Part shown: positions 26,019 through 34,053 of the stretch, piece after piece | Layout of the letters: every line of letters starts with the position of its first letter | How positions within the stretch are numbered: position 1 is the stretch's first letter | Notes under the pieces: model-generated | What the model was told of the DNA's origin: nothing | The model's input: only the letters and a program-made list of their open reading frames with translations | Database searches by the model: none | Translations under genes and position numbers: made by a program | Source of the DNA: Cyanosarcina radialis HA8281-LM2 | Lineage (GTDB): Bacteria; Cyanobacteriota; Cyanobacteriia; Cyanobacteriales; CCAP-1448 | Direction: 5' to 3' | DNA: 64,000 bases | NCBI GenBank assembly: GCA_019359615.1 | Contig: JAHHHA010000011.1 | Location: 99,982-163,981 of the forward strand

Positions 26019-26054
26019 AAAAAAGGAGAGACGCTGACAGGCAACGTCTCTCCT
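26019..26054 (-). terminator. Rho-independent terminator of porin copy 2
   Basis: AGGAGAGACG (26024-26033) and CGTCTCTCCT (26045-26054) form a perfect 10-bp stem with an 11-base loop. On the minus strand it is followed by six T (26024-26019). It lies about 65 bases after the stop of the second porin and separates the two porin transcripts. Confidence 0.88.
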
Positions 26055-26119
26055 CGTGTGAGGATGATTCTGAATCCGAACTAAGCTAAGCTGCTTTAGT
26101 TCTGGGAGCGATCGCCGAG

Positions 26120-27922
26120 CTAGAACTTAAAGGTAGTACGAATGACACCTTGATAGATATCGTCGTTGTTACTGTTGTGTTCCGGGTTGAGAATGACGAT
26201 GATCCCTGGAGTAATTTCGATATTGTCGGTGAGGCGATAGCGATAAAAGCCCTCAATATGGAACGAGGTATCGCTATCTTCGCGATCTGTAGTCAGAACG
26301 CCGTTAAACACTCTGCCATCAAAATCGCTGCTGGTGACTTTTGGTGGGATGCCAAAGACAAAGCCTAACAGGTTGCCTTTTTTGCCCAAGTCAGGAAAGC
26401 CCAAGGTGACAGCAAAGTTGAACAGGTCGGCATTAGCACCATCGACTGCCTCTTCCGCATCTTCAACGCGAGCGTTGGTGAAACCGACCCACCCTCCTAA
26501 GTTAACTTTAGGGGTGATGCGGAAATTAGCTTGTAGACCGAAGTGATCGGCGGCGGTATCGACTCCATTGCCAAAAGGTCGCCGCGCAAAGCCGCTGCCA
26601 GTCGAACCCGTGAGATCGACACTACCTGCTGGGTTGAAGGAGCGCACGTAGGTCAAGCCCAAGCCAATAGCATCGGAGGGTTTGATATTCAATTGAGCTA
26701 GAGCCGCATAAGAACCGTTGAACAGCCCTCCAGCCGCAGGATCGTTAGCATCAGCCGCCGCATAAGCTACAGACACACCGATAGCATCGGTAAATTTATA
26801 GTTCAGAGCCACCCCAGCCCCATCGCCTTGGCGATAAATGGGGTTAAAACGCCCAAACCGAGAGATAGCACCACCGCCAGAAGATTCAAATAAAGGGCTG
26901 AAGCTTTCTAGGGTGTCGTTCCACTCCAAGCCAGTAGCTTCGATAAAGATTTTACCTTGCGAACCTAGAGGAGCAGAATATTGCAAGCGGCTCAGTTCGA
27001 CATCGTTGCCATTGTCCCCATCAAATCCAGCCCGAGCCATGTTGGTGCCGCCTTCTTCCAGGTCGCGATAGAAAACTGTGGTATTAGGGGTATTGCGGGC
27101 TTGCAGGCGAGTTCGCAGTCGGTCTTTGCCCGTAAAGCTAGTATCGAAGTTTAACCGCACCCGATCGCTGAATATCCCTGGAGAGTTACGATCGTCGATC
27201 GTGTCAATGTAAGAAAATATGACTTCTCCAGCCAGCTTAGTAGTAGTGGAGAATTGATGAGCTTCTAAGAAGGAAACCCGACCTTCGAGGTTATCTACCC
27301 GACCGTTTAAGGCACTTAATTCGGTACGAAACTCTTCTACTAACCGTTGCAGGGCTTCAAAGTCTTCTTTAGTGACGAACTTCTCCCCTTGGGCTTCGAT
27401 TAAGGCTTCGATTTGCCGCAAGCAAGCGTTCAACCCAGCAGCAAATTCATAACGCGATAATGAACGCTGACCGCGATAAGTGCCATCGGGATAACCTACC
27501 AAACAACCGTATCTCTGCACTACCCGGTCTAAGGCTTCATACGCCCAGTCGGTCGGTTGTACGTCTCGAAACTGTGAGGCGTTAGTGATTTGCCCCATAG
27601 GGTTATCGCTACTGCTGGGGTTGCCGTCGTTGGTGTAGCGCTCGATTTGCTCCAAGTTCTCGGTGTTCGCTGGGGCCGCTGGAGCCGGAGTAGTTTCAAC
27701 TGGAGCAGTTGTGGGAGCCGGATCTGATGGAGCAGTTTGAGCTAGTAAACTTGGCTCTGCTTTGTCTGCAACGATCGAATTAGCGATCGCTAGCGTTTTT
27801 TCATTTGCCCTGGTTGGCAAAGTCGGTTGGGTAGTTGTCGCCCAACTGCCGCTAGTGAGTATCAACGATGCACCCAATGCGATCGGACACGCTTCTAGCG
27901 CTCTCCAAAGTAGTTTTGACAT
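26120..27922 (-). CDS. SLH/OprB-type outer membrane porin (SomA/SomB-like), copy 2
   Basis: A 600-residue porin with signal peptide (MSKLLWRALEACPIALGASL), a low-complexity linker rich in Pro, Ala and Thr, an SLH domain, a coiled coil and an OprB-like barrel ending GVIRTTFKF. From NTENLEQIERYTNDGN through the coiled coil it is almost identical to copy 1, and much of the barrel also matches. It differs mainly in the linker and in surface loops (for example about 290-310 and 390-410). It has its own leader and terminator, so the two copies are separate transcription units. Confidence 0.92.
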   Translation of the reverse strand: MSKLLWRALEACPIALGASLILTSGSWATTTQPTLPTRANEKTLAIANSIVADKAEPSLLAQTAPSDPAPTTAPVETTPAPAAPANTENLEQIERYTNDGNPSSSDNPMGQITNASQFRDVQPTDWAYEALDRVVQRYGCLVGYPDGTYRGQRSLSRYEFAAGLNACLRQIEALIEAQGEKFVTKEDFEALQRLVEEFRTELSALNGRVDNLEGRVSFLEAHQFSTTTKLAGEVIFSYIDTIDDRNSPGIFSDRVRLNFDTSFTGKDRLRTRLQARNTPNTTVFYRDLEEGGTNMARAGFDGDNGNDVELSRLQYSAPLGSQGKIFIEATGLEWNDTLESFSPLFESSGGGAISRFGRFNPIYRQGDGAGVALNYKFTDAIGVSVAYAAADANDPAAGGLFNGSYAALAQLNIKPSDAIGLGLTYVRSFNPAGSVDLTGSTGSGFARRPFGNGVDTAADHFGLQANFRITPKVNLGGWVGFTNARVEDAEEAVDGANADLFNFAVTLGFPDLGKKGNLLGFVFGIPPKVTSSDFDGRVFNGVLTTDREDSDTSFHIEGFYRYRLTDNIEITPGIIVILNPEHNSNNDDIYQGVIRTTFKF

Positions 27923-28231
27923 TTCTATACCTCACACCTAATATTGAACCGAAGCTCATACAGCTTGTAGATGAATTTGATGGTTTTACTCCACAAGAGT
28001 TGAGTCCCTAGCGCTCGACAAACTGCTGTAAACCCATAGAGATTTAGTAGCTCAAGACCGCTATTTCACTCTCACCTACGGAAAGCAAGAACTTTGCCAA
28101 TCTTATAGTTATAAGTTGAGGAACCAGTAATCGTTAGGTAATAGCCAGGTTAAGGTATACCAAGCATCAAGCGCTTCAGTTAAAGCGATTATTCCCGGCT
28201 AGTATAAACGCTAAAAATAAATTTTTCTCGC
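27923..28231. other. Porin copy 2 leader and promoter region
   Basis: This 309-base gap separates the phoU stop from the porin start, both on the minus strand. Its left edge (27930-27937) carries GTGTGAGG on the mRNA strand, listed separately. The rest is AT-rich and must contain the porin promoter. I see no reading frame, repeat or clear terminator. Confidence 0.4.
27930..27937 (-). promoter_or_regulatory. Possible Yfr1 sRNA binding site in porin copy 2 leader
   Basis: The mRNA strand reads TAGGTGTGAGGTATAGAA and then ATG. GTGTGAGG is complementary to eight contiguous bases of the Yfr1 motif CCUCACAC. It includes the GAGG ribosome-binding site seven bases from the start. Copy 1 has the same motif preceded by the same TTAGGT, although the surrounding leaders differ. 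Confidence 0.5.
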
Positions 28232-28903
28232 TCAAACTCGTCGTCCGGTGACGATATATGCTACTCTCTGACCGATATTCGTAGCATGATCTGCCATTCT
28301 TTCTAAATGACGAATTACTAACGCTAACAACAAGATTGGTTCTACTACACCTTTAATATCTCGTTGATGGGCTAAGGTAAGATAAATCTCTTCATAAGCA
28401 GTATCTACAGTATTATCTAGCTGCTTGACTTGCAATCCAGCTTCGGCATTTAAATTGACTAATGCCGCTAAACTCGATGCCAGCATCGCTTGAGCGTGAT
28501 GAGACATCAACTCGATTTGGGGCATACAAGGATGTGGTGGATAAGAAAAGTTTTTGAGGGCAATTTCTGCTAAATCTTTAGAGTAATCGCCAATTCGCTC
28601 TAGATCTCGCACTAGCTGCATTAAAGCGCTTACCAGCCGCAAATCTTGGGCAACAGGTGATTTGAGGGTCATAATTGCGGCACAATCGAGTTCGATTTGG
28701 CGATAAAACCGATCGATCTGTTTATCTTGTAAGGCAATGGCTCTAGCTGCTGCTAGATCGCGATCGAATAGAGCCTGATGTGCCAGATGAAACGAGTTTT
28801 CTACCAAAGCACCCATCCGCAAGACATCTCGCTCTAGAGACTTGGTTTCCTTCTGTAGTTGAGTTTGTTTTGGAGCCGAAGAGTAAGATTCCACCGCAGT
28901 CAT
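28232..28903 (-). CDS. phoU: Phosphate signalling protein PhoU
   Basis: A 223-residue, all-helical protein with two PhoU three-helix bundles. The metal-binding signatures are LVRDLERIGDYSKDLAEIAL (first repeat, about 87-106) and VIRHLERMADHATNIGQRVA (second repeat, about 197-216). PhoU restrains the Pst transporter and the phosphate-sensing kinase when phosphate is ample. No pst or phoR/phoB gene is nearby in the window, and no Pho box was identified. Confidence 0.93.
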   Translation of the reverse strand: MTAVESYSSAPKQTQLQKETKSLERDVLRMGALVENSFHLAHQALFDRDLAAARAIALQDKQIDRFYRQIELDCAAIMTLKSPVAQDLRLVSALMQLVRDLERIGDYSKDLAEIALKNFSYPPHPCMPQIELMSHHAQAMLASSLAALVNLNAEAGLQVKQLDNTVDTAYEEIYLTLAHQRDIKGVVEPILLLALVIRHLERMADHATNIGQRVAYIVTGRRV

Positions 28904-28985
28904 ACTGAAGGATAAAACAACTACAAGATATTAGGATGCCAATACTGCCGATCTTGTGAGGGAAGAGTTTTAGTCGATCTAGATC

Positions 28986-29327
28986 TCAACCTGAAGCGCA
29001 GATTCTAAAGTTTTTTGGCGTGGTTCCGGTACTTTTACGAAACAGGGTGGTGAGGTGACTTTGATTTTTAAAACCGCACATCAAGGCGATATCGACGATC
29101 GCCAAGTCTTTCTGCTTCAGTAACCGTTTCGATCGCTCGATCCGTTCGTGCAAAACGTATTGATGCGGTGAAATTTCTAGCGATCGCTTAAACAACCGAC
29201 AGAAATAATACTGGCTCATCCCGACAATCGCTGCCAGATCGGCCAGTCGAAGATCTCGATCTAAATGGGCTTGGATGTAGTCTAGCACTTGGGTCAATAG
29301 GTTTCGACAGTTTTTGGAGTTCCTCCG
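28986..29327 (-). pseudogene. AraC-family regulator, C-terminal DNA-binding remnant
   Basis: The frame encodes TQVLDYIQAHLDRDLRLADL, AAIVGMSQYYFCRLFKRSLE, SPHQYVLHERIERSKRLLKQ and IALMCGFKNQSHLTTLFRKS: both helix-turn-helix motifs of an AraC domain, complete to the C-terminus. Only a TTG at 29297 or codons from 29327 precede it. The usual N-terminal sensor domain is absent. A second frame just upstream encodes LSWLAEELQKLSKP, which looks like the lost linker region. I read this as a truncated gene, although a stand-alone DNA-binding protein is conceivable. Confidence 0.65.
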
Positions 29328-29464
29328 CTAACCAACTTAGCGCAAGAATCTGAAAAAAGGGCAAAAACTGAAAAGAAATCTCACACCAATAGTCCCACAA
29401 GCCCAGAGAAGCGATCGCAAGAAAGAAAAAGTTAAAATTAGCTTACGTCTGGGCAAACAAAACT

Positions 29465-29797
29465 ATGTCTGAAGCAGTACGATACGTGACCGATCGGCAA
29501 GGAAAGAGAGTTGGAGTCTTGCTAGACTTAGAAACCTATCATCGCTTGGCTAATGTGGCCGGATCTGATGAAGAGATGTTGACAGGTTTAAGTTTGGCGG
29601 AGCTACAGGCATTGGCAAACAGCCATCTGTCCCCAGTCGAACAGACCCAACTGAGCGAGCTACTCGCTCAAAACGCTGAGGAACGGCTACCTGCTGATGA
29701 CACAGCAACGCTCGATCGCCTTTTGGCAGAAGTTGACAGCCTAAATATCCTCAAAACTAGAGCTAGGTACACCCTGAAGCAGCTTTACGGAGTTTAA
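29465..29797 (+). CDS. Orphan antitoxin-like protein
   Basis: A 110-residue protein. The N-terminal 30 residues (AVRYVTDRQGKRVGVLLDLE, then YHRL) resemble cyanobacterial Phd/YefM-like antitoxins, in which a short beta strand pair precedes a helix. The rest is helical with DRLLAEVDSLNILKTRARYT. No toxin gene follows: the next gene is convergent. I recognise the N-terminal pattern from cyanobacterial toxin-antitoxin loci but cannot name a partner. Confidence 0.55.
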   Translation: MSEAVRYVTDRQGKRVGVLLDLETYHRLANVAGSDEEMLTGLSLAELQALANSHLSPVEQTQLSELLAQNAEERLPADDTATLDRLLAEVDSLNILKTRARYTLKQLYGV

Positions 29798-29847
29798 ATG
29801 TCAGGTGAGCGTTTACAGGGCGAACATCCTCCTCTTTTCTCTCAATC

Positions 29848-31689
29848 TTAAGAACAAGCGACCCGAAACCCGATCGCGAAATACCAATAGTCAGACAAAC
29901 CCCGGCCGCGATCGCTAGAACGACAATTTCTCGGATGGTTGCCAGAGGAACCGCCCCGCAGCACTCGATATTTAGGGTGGCCGTCTCGTTCCCAAACCTT
30001 GCCATCGGTCGGCGCACCTTGGTAATTATCGTGCCAGGGATCGGCGCACCATTCCCAGACGTTGCCGTGTACGTCGTATAACCCAAAAGCGTTAGGAGAA
30101 AACGTGCCTACAGGGGTGGTTTCTCGTCGATAAAGTCCTTTAGAACCAGAAGCGTAAGTCCGAGTGGCATCGTAGTTGGCCAATTCGGCAGTAATCGTCT
30201 CGCCAAAGTGGAAAGGCGTAGTCGTGCCAGCACGGGCGGCGTATTCCCACTCAGCTTCGCTCGGCAAGCGATAGGGTTTTCCGGTTTTTTGCGCCAGCCG
30301 CTGGCAAAATTCGCTAGCTTCGTGCCAGGAAATCTGCTCTACAGGCCGATGAGCGCCTTTGAAATGAGACGGATTGGTCTGCATGATCGCTTCCCATTGT
30401 TTTTGGGTAACGAGAAACTTGCCGATAAAGAAAGACGAGATCGCCACTGAGTGTTGCGGGTGTTCGCTCTCAAATCTCCCTTCCTCATTACCAGGCGAAC
30501 CCATCTGGAAGTTGCCGCTAGGAATGCAGGCCATCTCCAACGTTACTCCCCCGCCTAACTCTTCAGTAAAATACTGACCTTGGCACGATCGAGTGTTGAC
30601 GGTTTTACCCCTAGTATTGACCGTCACTACTTCAAAATCCCGAACTGCTAATTTTTGAGCGTTGGCGATCGCAGTTGGCTGAAGTAATCGATCGATCCCT
30701 GACACCACCACAGGCTGCACCAACGCCTCGGTTTTTTCTGCATTCCTAATCGCCAAGCTGCCACCCACAGCCGAAGGACTGACTCCATCGCTAAAATTGA
30801 GGGCTGCCAACACTTCTTCTGCCGATTGATAGCGATCTTTCACCAACTCTGGCAACAGGTTATTCAATACTTGCTGTAATTGCAAACTCAGATTTTTTCC
30901 TTGGGGTAATTCCTGCCACAACCAGCAACCAGAGATCGGATGGTAAAACTCATCGGGAGTATCAGGTGGGGGCGAGCATCCAGTCAACAAGCGAATGCAG
31001 GTGACACCCAAACTGTAGAGATCGCTAGCTGGATAGACAAAACCTCGCATTTGTTCTAGAGGGGCATATCTGGGTTTTCCAAAGCGCGATCGCGTTTGGG
31101 CGATGGCAAAGTCAACTAAAACCAGATTCCCTTTATTTCCACCGCTGGCAGACGATGGGGTAGAAGTGCGGATAATTTTTTCTGGCTGAATGTCTCCGTG
31201 AATTACTTGGCGCTGGTGAATAAATTGCAGCACTGGCAACAGGTCGTTCAACAGTTCGCGAATTTTCGATTCGCTAAAATTCCCTTGCTGTTCTAACTCA
31301 TCCTGTAAAGTTAGCCCGGAAACGAAATTCGAGACTGAGTACAAGCAATTATCGGCTTCAAAATAATCGATTAAATTGGCAATCTGAGGGTGTCGTTCTA
31401 GTTGCAGCAGCCTTTCAGCTTCTTGACCGAATTCAATTTTAGTTTGCTCCCATAATTCTCGATCGCTATAGATTCCTGGCAGCGGGGCAAATTGTTCGAT
31501 CGCGCATTTCCCAAACCCGACTTCTAAGTCTTCCGCCAAATAAGTTCTAGTAAACCTACTTTTTCCTAAAGAACTAATGACGCGATAGCGATCGTTCAGC
31601 AAAACGATCGCCTGACCGCAATTTTGACAAAACTCTCTTCCAGGTGGATTTTGAGGCTCCCAGCAATAAGGGTTGAAGCAGTAGCTCAT
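29848..31689 (-). CDS. Zinc ribbon - protein kinase-like - SUMF1/FGE-type fusion
   Basis: A 613-residue protein in three parts. Residues 1-25 form a zinc ribbon (Cys 4, 9, 21, 24). Residues 35-300 have a eukaryotic-type Ser/Thr kinase fold, but key positions deviate: beta-3 Lys is Glu65 (CAIEQF), HRD is HGD, the catalytic-loop KPEN is QPEK, and DFG is DFA. Residues 385-612 are a formylglycine-generating-enzyme-like (C-type lectin) domain with GSFQMGSP-like, YRLPSEAEWEYAARAG, GNVWEWCADPW and RGGS. The catalytic Cys pair of true FGE is not retained. It looks like a pseudokinase fused to a ligand-binding fold. It has no membrane segment. Confidence 0.85.
   Translation of the reverse strand: MSYCFNPYCWEPQNPPGREFCQNCGQAIVLLNDRYRVISSLGKSRFTRTYLAEDLEVGFGKCAIEQFAPLPGIYSDRELWEQTKIEFGQEAERLLQLERHPQIANLIDYFEADNCLYSVSNFVSGLTLQDELEQQGNFSESKIRELLNDLLPVLQFIHQRQVIHGDIQPEKIIRTSTPSSASGGNKGNLVLVDFAIAQTRSRFGKPRYAPLEQMRGFVYPASDLYSLGVTCIRLLTGCSPPPDTPDEFYHPISGCWLWQELPQGKNLSLQLQQVLNNLLPELVKDRYQSAEEVLAALNFSDGVSPSAVGGSLAIRNAEKTEALVQPVVVSGIDRLLQPTAIANAQKLAVRDFEVVTVNTRGKTVNTRSCQGQYFTEELGGGVTLEMACIPSGNFQMGSPGNEEGRFESEHPQHSVAISSFFIGKFLVTQKQWEAIMQTNPSHFKGAHRPVEQISWHEASEFCQRLAQKTGKPYRLPSEAEWEYAARAGTTTPFHFGETITAELANYDATRTYASGSKGLYRRETTPVGTFSPNAFGLYDVHGNVWEWCADPWHDNYQGAPTDGKVWERDGHPKYRVLRGGSSGNHPRNCRSSDRGRGLSDYWYFAIGFRVACS
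29851..29958 (-). other. Candidate diversity-generating retroelement variable region
   Basis: The last 36 codons of the fusion protein run from RGGS to the end and keep the fixed frame of DGR-varied SUMF1 domains (RGGS..., NCRS, GFRV). Positions that are usually Asn (AAC/AAT) in such templates are instead diverse: Gly, His, Asp, Gly, Gly, Ser, Tyr, Tyr, Phe, Ile, mostly with codons ending in C or T. No reverse transcriptase or adenine-rich template copy is present in this window, so any DGR would act from elsewhere. Confidence 0.35.
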
Positions 31690-31930
31690 GGAGTCAGAAG
31701 TTCAGAAGTTCAGGAGTTCAGAATGCAGAGACGCGAGATCTCGCGTCTGTACAGAAGTGTGGAGTTGAGGAAGTGAGAAGTGTGGAGTGCTTTCAGAAGT
31801 GTGGAGTGTTAAGTGTTGAGTGTTGAGTTAAGAATGCTCCCCTGCTCCCCCTGCCTCCCCTGCCTCCCCTGCTCCCTCTTCGCCCTCTTCGCCCTCTTCG
31901 CCCTCTTCGCCCTCTCGCCCCTCTCTCCTC
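31690..31930. repeat. Block of short tandem repeats
   Basis: Several families follow each other: AGAAGTTCAGGAGTTCAG, GACGCGAGATCTCGCGTC (a palindrome), GTGTGGAGTGTTAAGTGTTG, CTGCCTCCC, and at least five TTCGCCCTC units at 31878-31917. The block lies between two minus-strand genes. The palindrome centred on AGATCT (31731-31747) has a partner at 45860-45882 (GACGCGAGATCTTGCGTC). Confidence 0.75.
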
Positions 31931-31931
31931 A

Positions 31932-32909
31932 TCACTTTTTCTTCGGTGTCGATCGATCGGCCGCAGGTTTTACAGGTTTTGATTTTACTGCTGGTTGGGC
32001 GCGGTGTTGTCGCTCTGCTAGATCGAGCAATTCTGGAACGGTGACGAATTCATAACCTCGTTTTTTGAGATTGGCGATGATATAGGGCAGCGCTTTAACT
32101 GTAGCAGAGCGATCGCCGCCGCCATCGTGCATCAGGGCAATGCCTCCCGGTCCGGCTTGGCTGGTAATATTGTTAACCAGCGCGTGGGCTGAAAGACGCT
32201 TCCAGTCGTTGGAGTCGGCCGACCACATGACAACGGCATAATTTTTGCCTTTGGCATAACCAGCCGGGCCGTTACCGAGAAACCCACCAGGCGGTCTAAA
32301 TAAATCGGTTTTCATCCCAGTAATTTTGTAAATCAAGGCGGTGGTATCGTCAATTTCGCGAGCCGCCCCAGGACCAGAAAACTTGCGGTAGCTGTGACTC
32401 CAGGTATGATTGGCGATCGCATGACCTTCAGCTACTATTCTCTGTCCCACTTGGGGATAAGCTTTCAAGTTCCTGCCAATAATAAAGAACGTCCCTTTAA
32501 CCTTATTTCTCTTCAGTATGTCTAATATCTGGGCTGTAGTGTGCAACTGCGGCCCGTCGTCAAAGGTCAAGGCAAAGACTTTGCGATTATCTTTGAGCTT
32601 GACCTCCTTAAAAATTTTTCCTTGAAATCGCTTGGGACTCGGCCAATTCAACATTTGGCTTTCAATTTCTTGCTCCCACTGGCCGATCGTCTGGCTCAGT
32701 CCGGGATTGGTTTGCCAGCTAGCAGGGTTTTCGATATCTACAGAGGAGTCAGTATTCGTTCTCTGGATCTGTTGGTTCGTCGATGGAGAAATCGTCTGAC
32801 CGAACAGCCCGTTGAGGGGCAAAAGCCTACTGGCGATCGCAGTACCGACAACTGTAGACAAAATTAAAATAGCGGTTTGCGGCCAAACAACCTGGAGACG
32901 CTTAAGCAT
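31932..32909 (-). CDS. Polysaccharide deacetylase family protein (NodB domain), copy 1
   Basis: A 325-residue protein with an N-terminal signal anchor (about 8-30) and a NodB homology domain. Motif 1 is FALTFDDGPQ (DD metal/catalytic pair), motif 2 ANHTWSHS (His metal ligands), motif 3 LFRPPGGF, motif 4 VMWSADSNDW, and motif 5 IALMHDGGG. All catalytic elements are intact, so it should be an active metal-dependent N-deacetylase acting in the periplasm on peptidoglycan or exopolysaccharide. A Lys/Pro-rich C-terminus follows. It is closely related to the next gene. Confidence 0.92.
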   Translation of the reverse strand: MLKRLQVVWPQTAILILSTVVGTAIASRLLPLNGLFGQTISPSTNQQIQRTNTDSSVDIENPASWQTNPGLSQTIGQWEQEIESQMLNWPSPKRFQGKIFKEVKLKDNRKVFALTFDDGPQLHTTAQILDILKRNKVKGTFFIIGRNLKAYPQVGQRIVAEGHAIANHTWSHSYRKFSGPGAAREIDDTTALIYKITGMKTDLFRPPGGFLGNGPAGYAKGKNYAVVMWSADSNDWKRLSAHALVNNITSQAGPGGIALMHDGGGDRSATVKALPYIIANLKKRGYEFVTVPELLDLAERQHRAQPAVKSKPVKPAADRSTPKKK

Positions 32910-33111
32910 ATATTAAGAACTTATTAATTTTTCCTCACTCTAAGGACTGATATCAAAAAAGTCACTAAGGAAAATATTACAGTCCGCTGGTGAGGATGAA
33001 AAGCAGTATTTTGAGGAAAGAAGTTCAGGAGGTTAGGAAGTGTTAAGTGTGGAGTGTTGAGTGTGGAGTTAAAAATTCTCCCCATCTCCCCATCCCCCTC
33101 TCTCCCTCTCG

Positions 33112-34053
33112 TCACTTCGGAGTAGGGGGTTTCGGGAGTTTTGAGGCTTTGAGTTCTTTATCGGCGATTTCTAGCAATTCAGGTACGGTAACGAATTGAT
33201 AGCCTTGACTGCGCAAGTCGGCGATGATTTGGGGTAAAGCTTGCACTGTATGAGAGCGATCGCCGCCGCCATCGTGCAGCAATAACATTCCCCCCGGTTT
33301 GGCATCTTTGAGCACGTTGCGAACTAAAGTTGGCACCGAGGGACGCGAGTAGTCTTTCGAGTCGGCCGACCACATAGCCACCAAATACTTTTGCTTTTTA
33401 GCCTGGTGAGCTAGGCCATTGTTCAAAACTCCACCAGGAGGACGAAAGAGATAGGTTCTAAATCCTGTAGTTTTGTGAAGTAAGGCGGCTGTTTTCTCGA
33501 TTTCGCTGGCAGCAGTAGCGGGGGAGTGCGCGTGATACCAATGATGCCAGGTGTGATTGCCGAGGGCGTGACCTTCTGCTACGACTTGCTGGGCGATCTG
33601 GGGATAATTTTGCAGCGGTTGCCCCACCATGAAAAACGTCGCTTTAATGTTATTTTTCTTCAGGATGGCGAGGATTTTTCCGGTAGTCACCGGCCAGGGG
33701 CCATCGTCGAAAGTGAGGGCAATCAGCTTTCTCTGGCTGGGAAGTTGAATCTCTTTGAGGGTTTGCCCTTGAAACCTAGCTGGCACGGCAAATGTGAAAA
33801 GATCTGTTCGGGCTTCTTGCTCCCATTTGGCAAGTACCTGAGTTATTTTTCGATCGGGTAAAGCCTCGATCGCCGTTGCTTCTGGGGTTGTCGATTTCGG
33901 GGCAGTCAGCCATAAATTCTTCGATAGCACCCAGCTAGCCCCTACAGCGCCCAGGGCAAATATCCCGCTGGCAATCGCGATCGGATTTAATCTTCTTTGG
34001 TTTTTAGCAAATAAGTGTTTCTTGTCTTTGACAAACAGGTAACGCTTGGCCAC
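33112..34053 (-). CDS. Polysaccharide deacetylase family protein (NodB domain), copy 2
   Basis: A 313-residue paralogue of the previous gene, with a basic N-terminus and a membrane anchor at about 24-45 (PIAIASGIFALGAVGASWVL). The NodB motifs are complete: LTFDDGPWP, GNHTWHHW, LFRPPGGVLN, AMWSADSKDYSR and MLLLHDGGG. The two genes lie in tandem but are separated by 200 bases of tandem repeats (about 33025-33105), so co-transcription is uncertain. The shared lead-in QxLxxWEQExxxxxFxxPxRFQG marks them as duplicates that have diverged well. Confidence 0.92.
   Translation of the reverse strand: MAKRYLFVKDKKHLFAKNQRRLNPIAIASGIFALGAVGASWVLSKNLWLTAPKSTTPEATAIEALPDRKITQVLAKWEQEARTDLFTFAVPARFQGQTLKEIQLPSQRKLIALTFDDGPWPVTTGKILAILKKNNIKATFFMVGQPLQNYPQIAQQVVAEGHALGNHTWHHWYHAHSPATAASEIEKTAALLHKTTGFRTYLFRPPGGVLNNGLAHQAKKQKYLVAMWSADSKDYSRPSVPTLVRNVLKDAKPGGMLLLHDGGGDRSHTVQALPQIIADLRSQGYQFVTVPELLEIADKELKASKLPKPPTPK

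Noticed and set aside
24088..27071. Several plus-strand frames inside the two porins
   Set aside because: They are antisense shadows that look conserved only because the two porin genes are near duplicates.
31878..31917. Repeat arrays (also at 35711, 50993) considered as CRISPR
   Set aside because: Units are 7-9 bases long, contiguous, without unique spacers; no cas gene is present.
31813..32055. Frame reading CLPCLPCSLFALFALFALFA
   Set aside because: It is translation of the TTCGCCCTC tandem repeat and not a gene.
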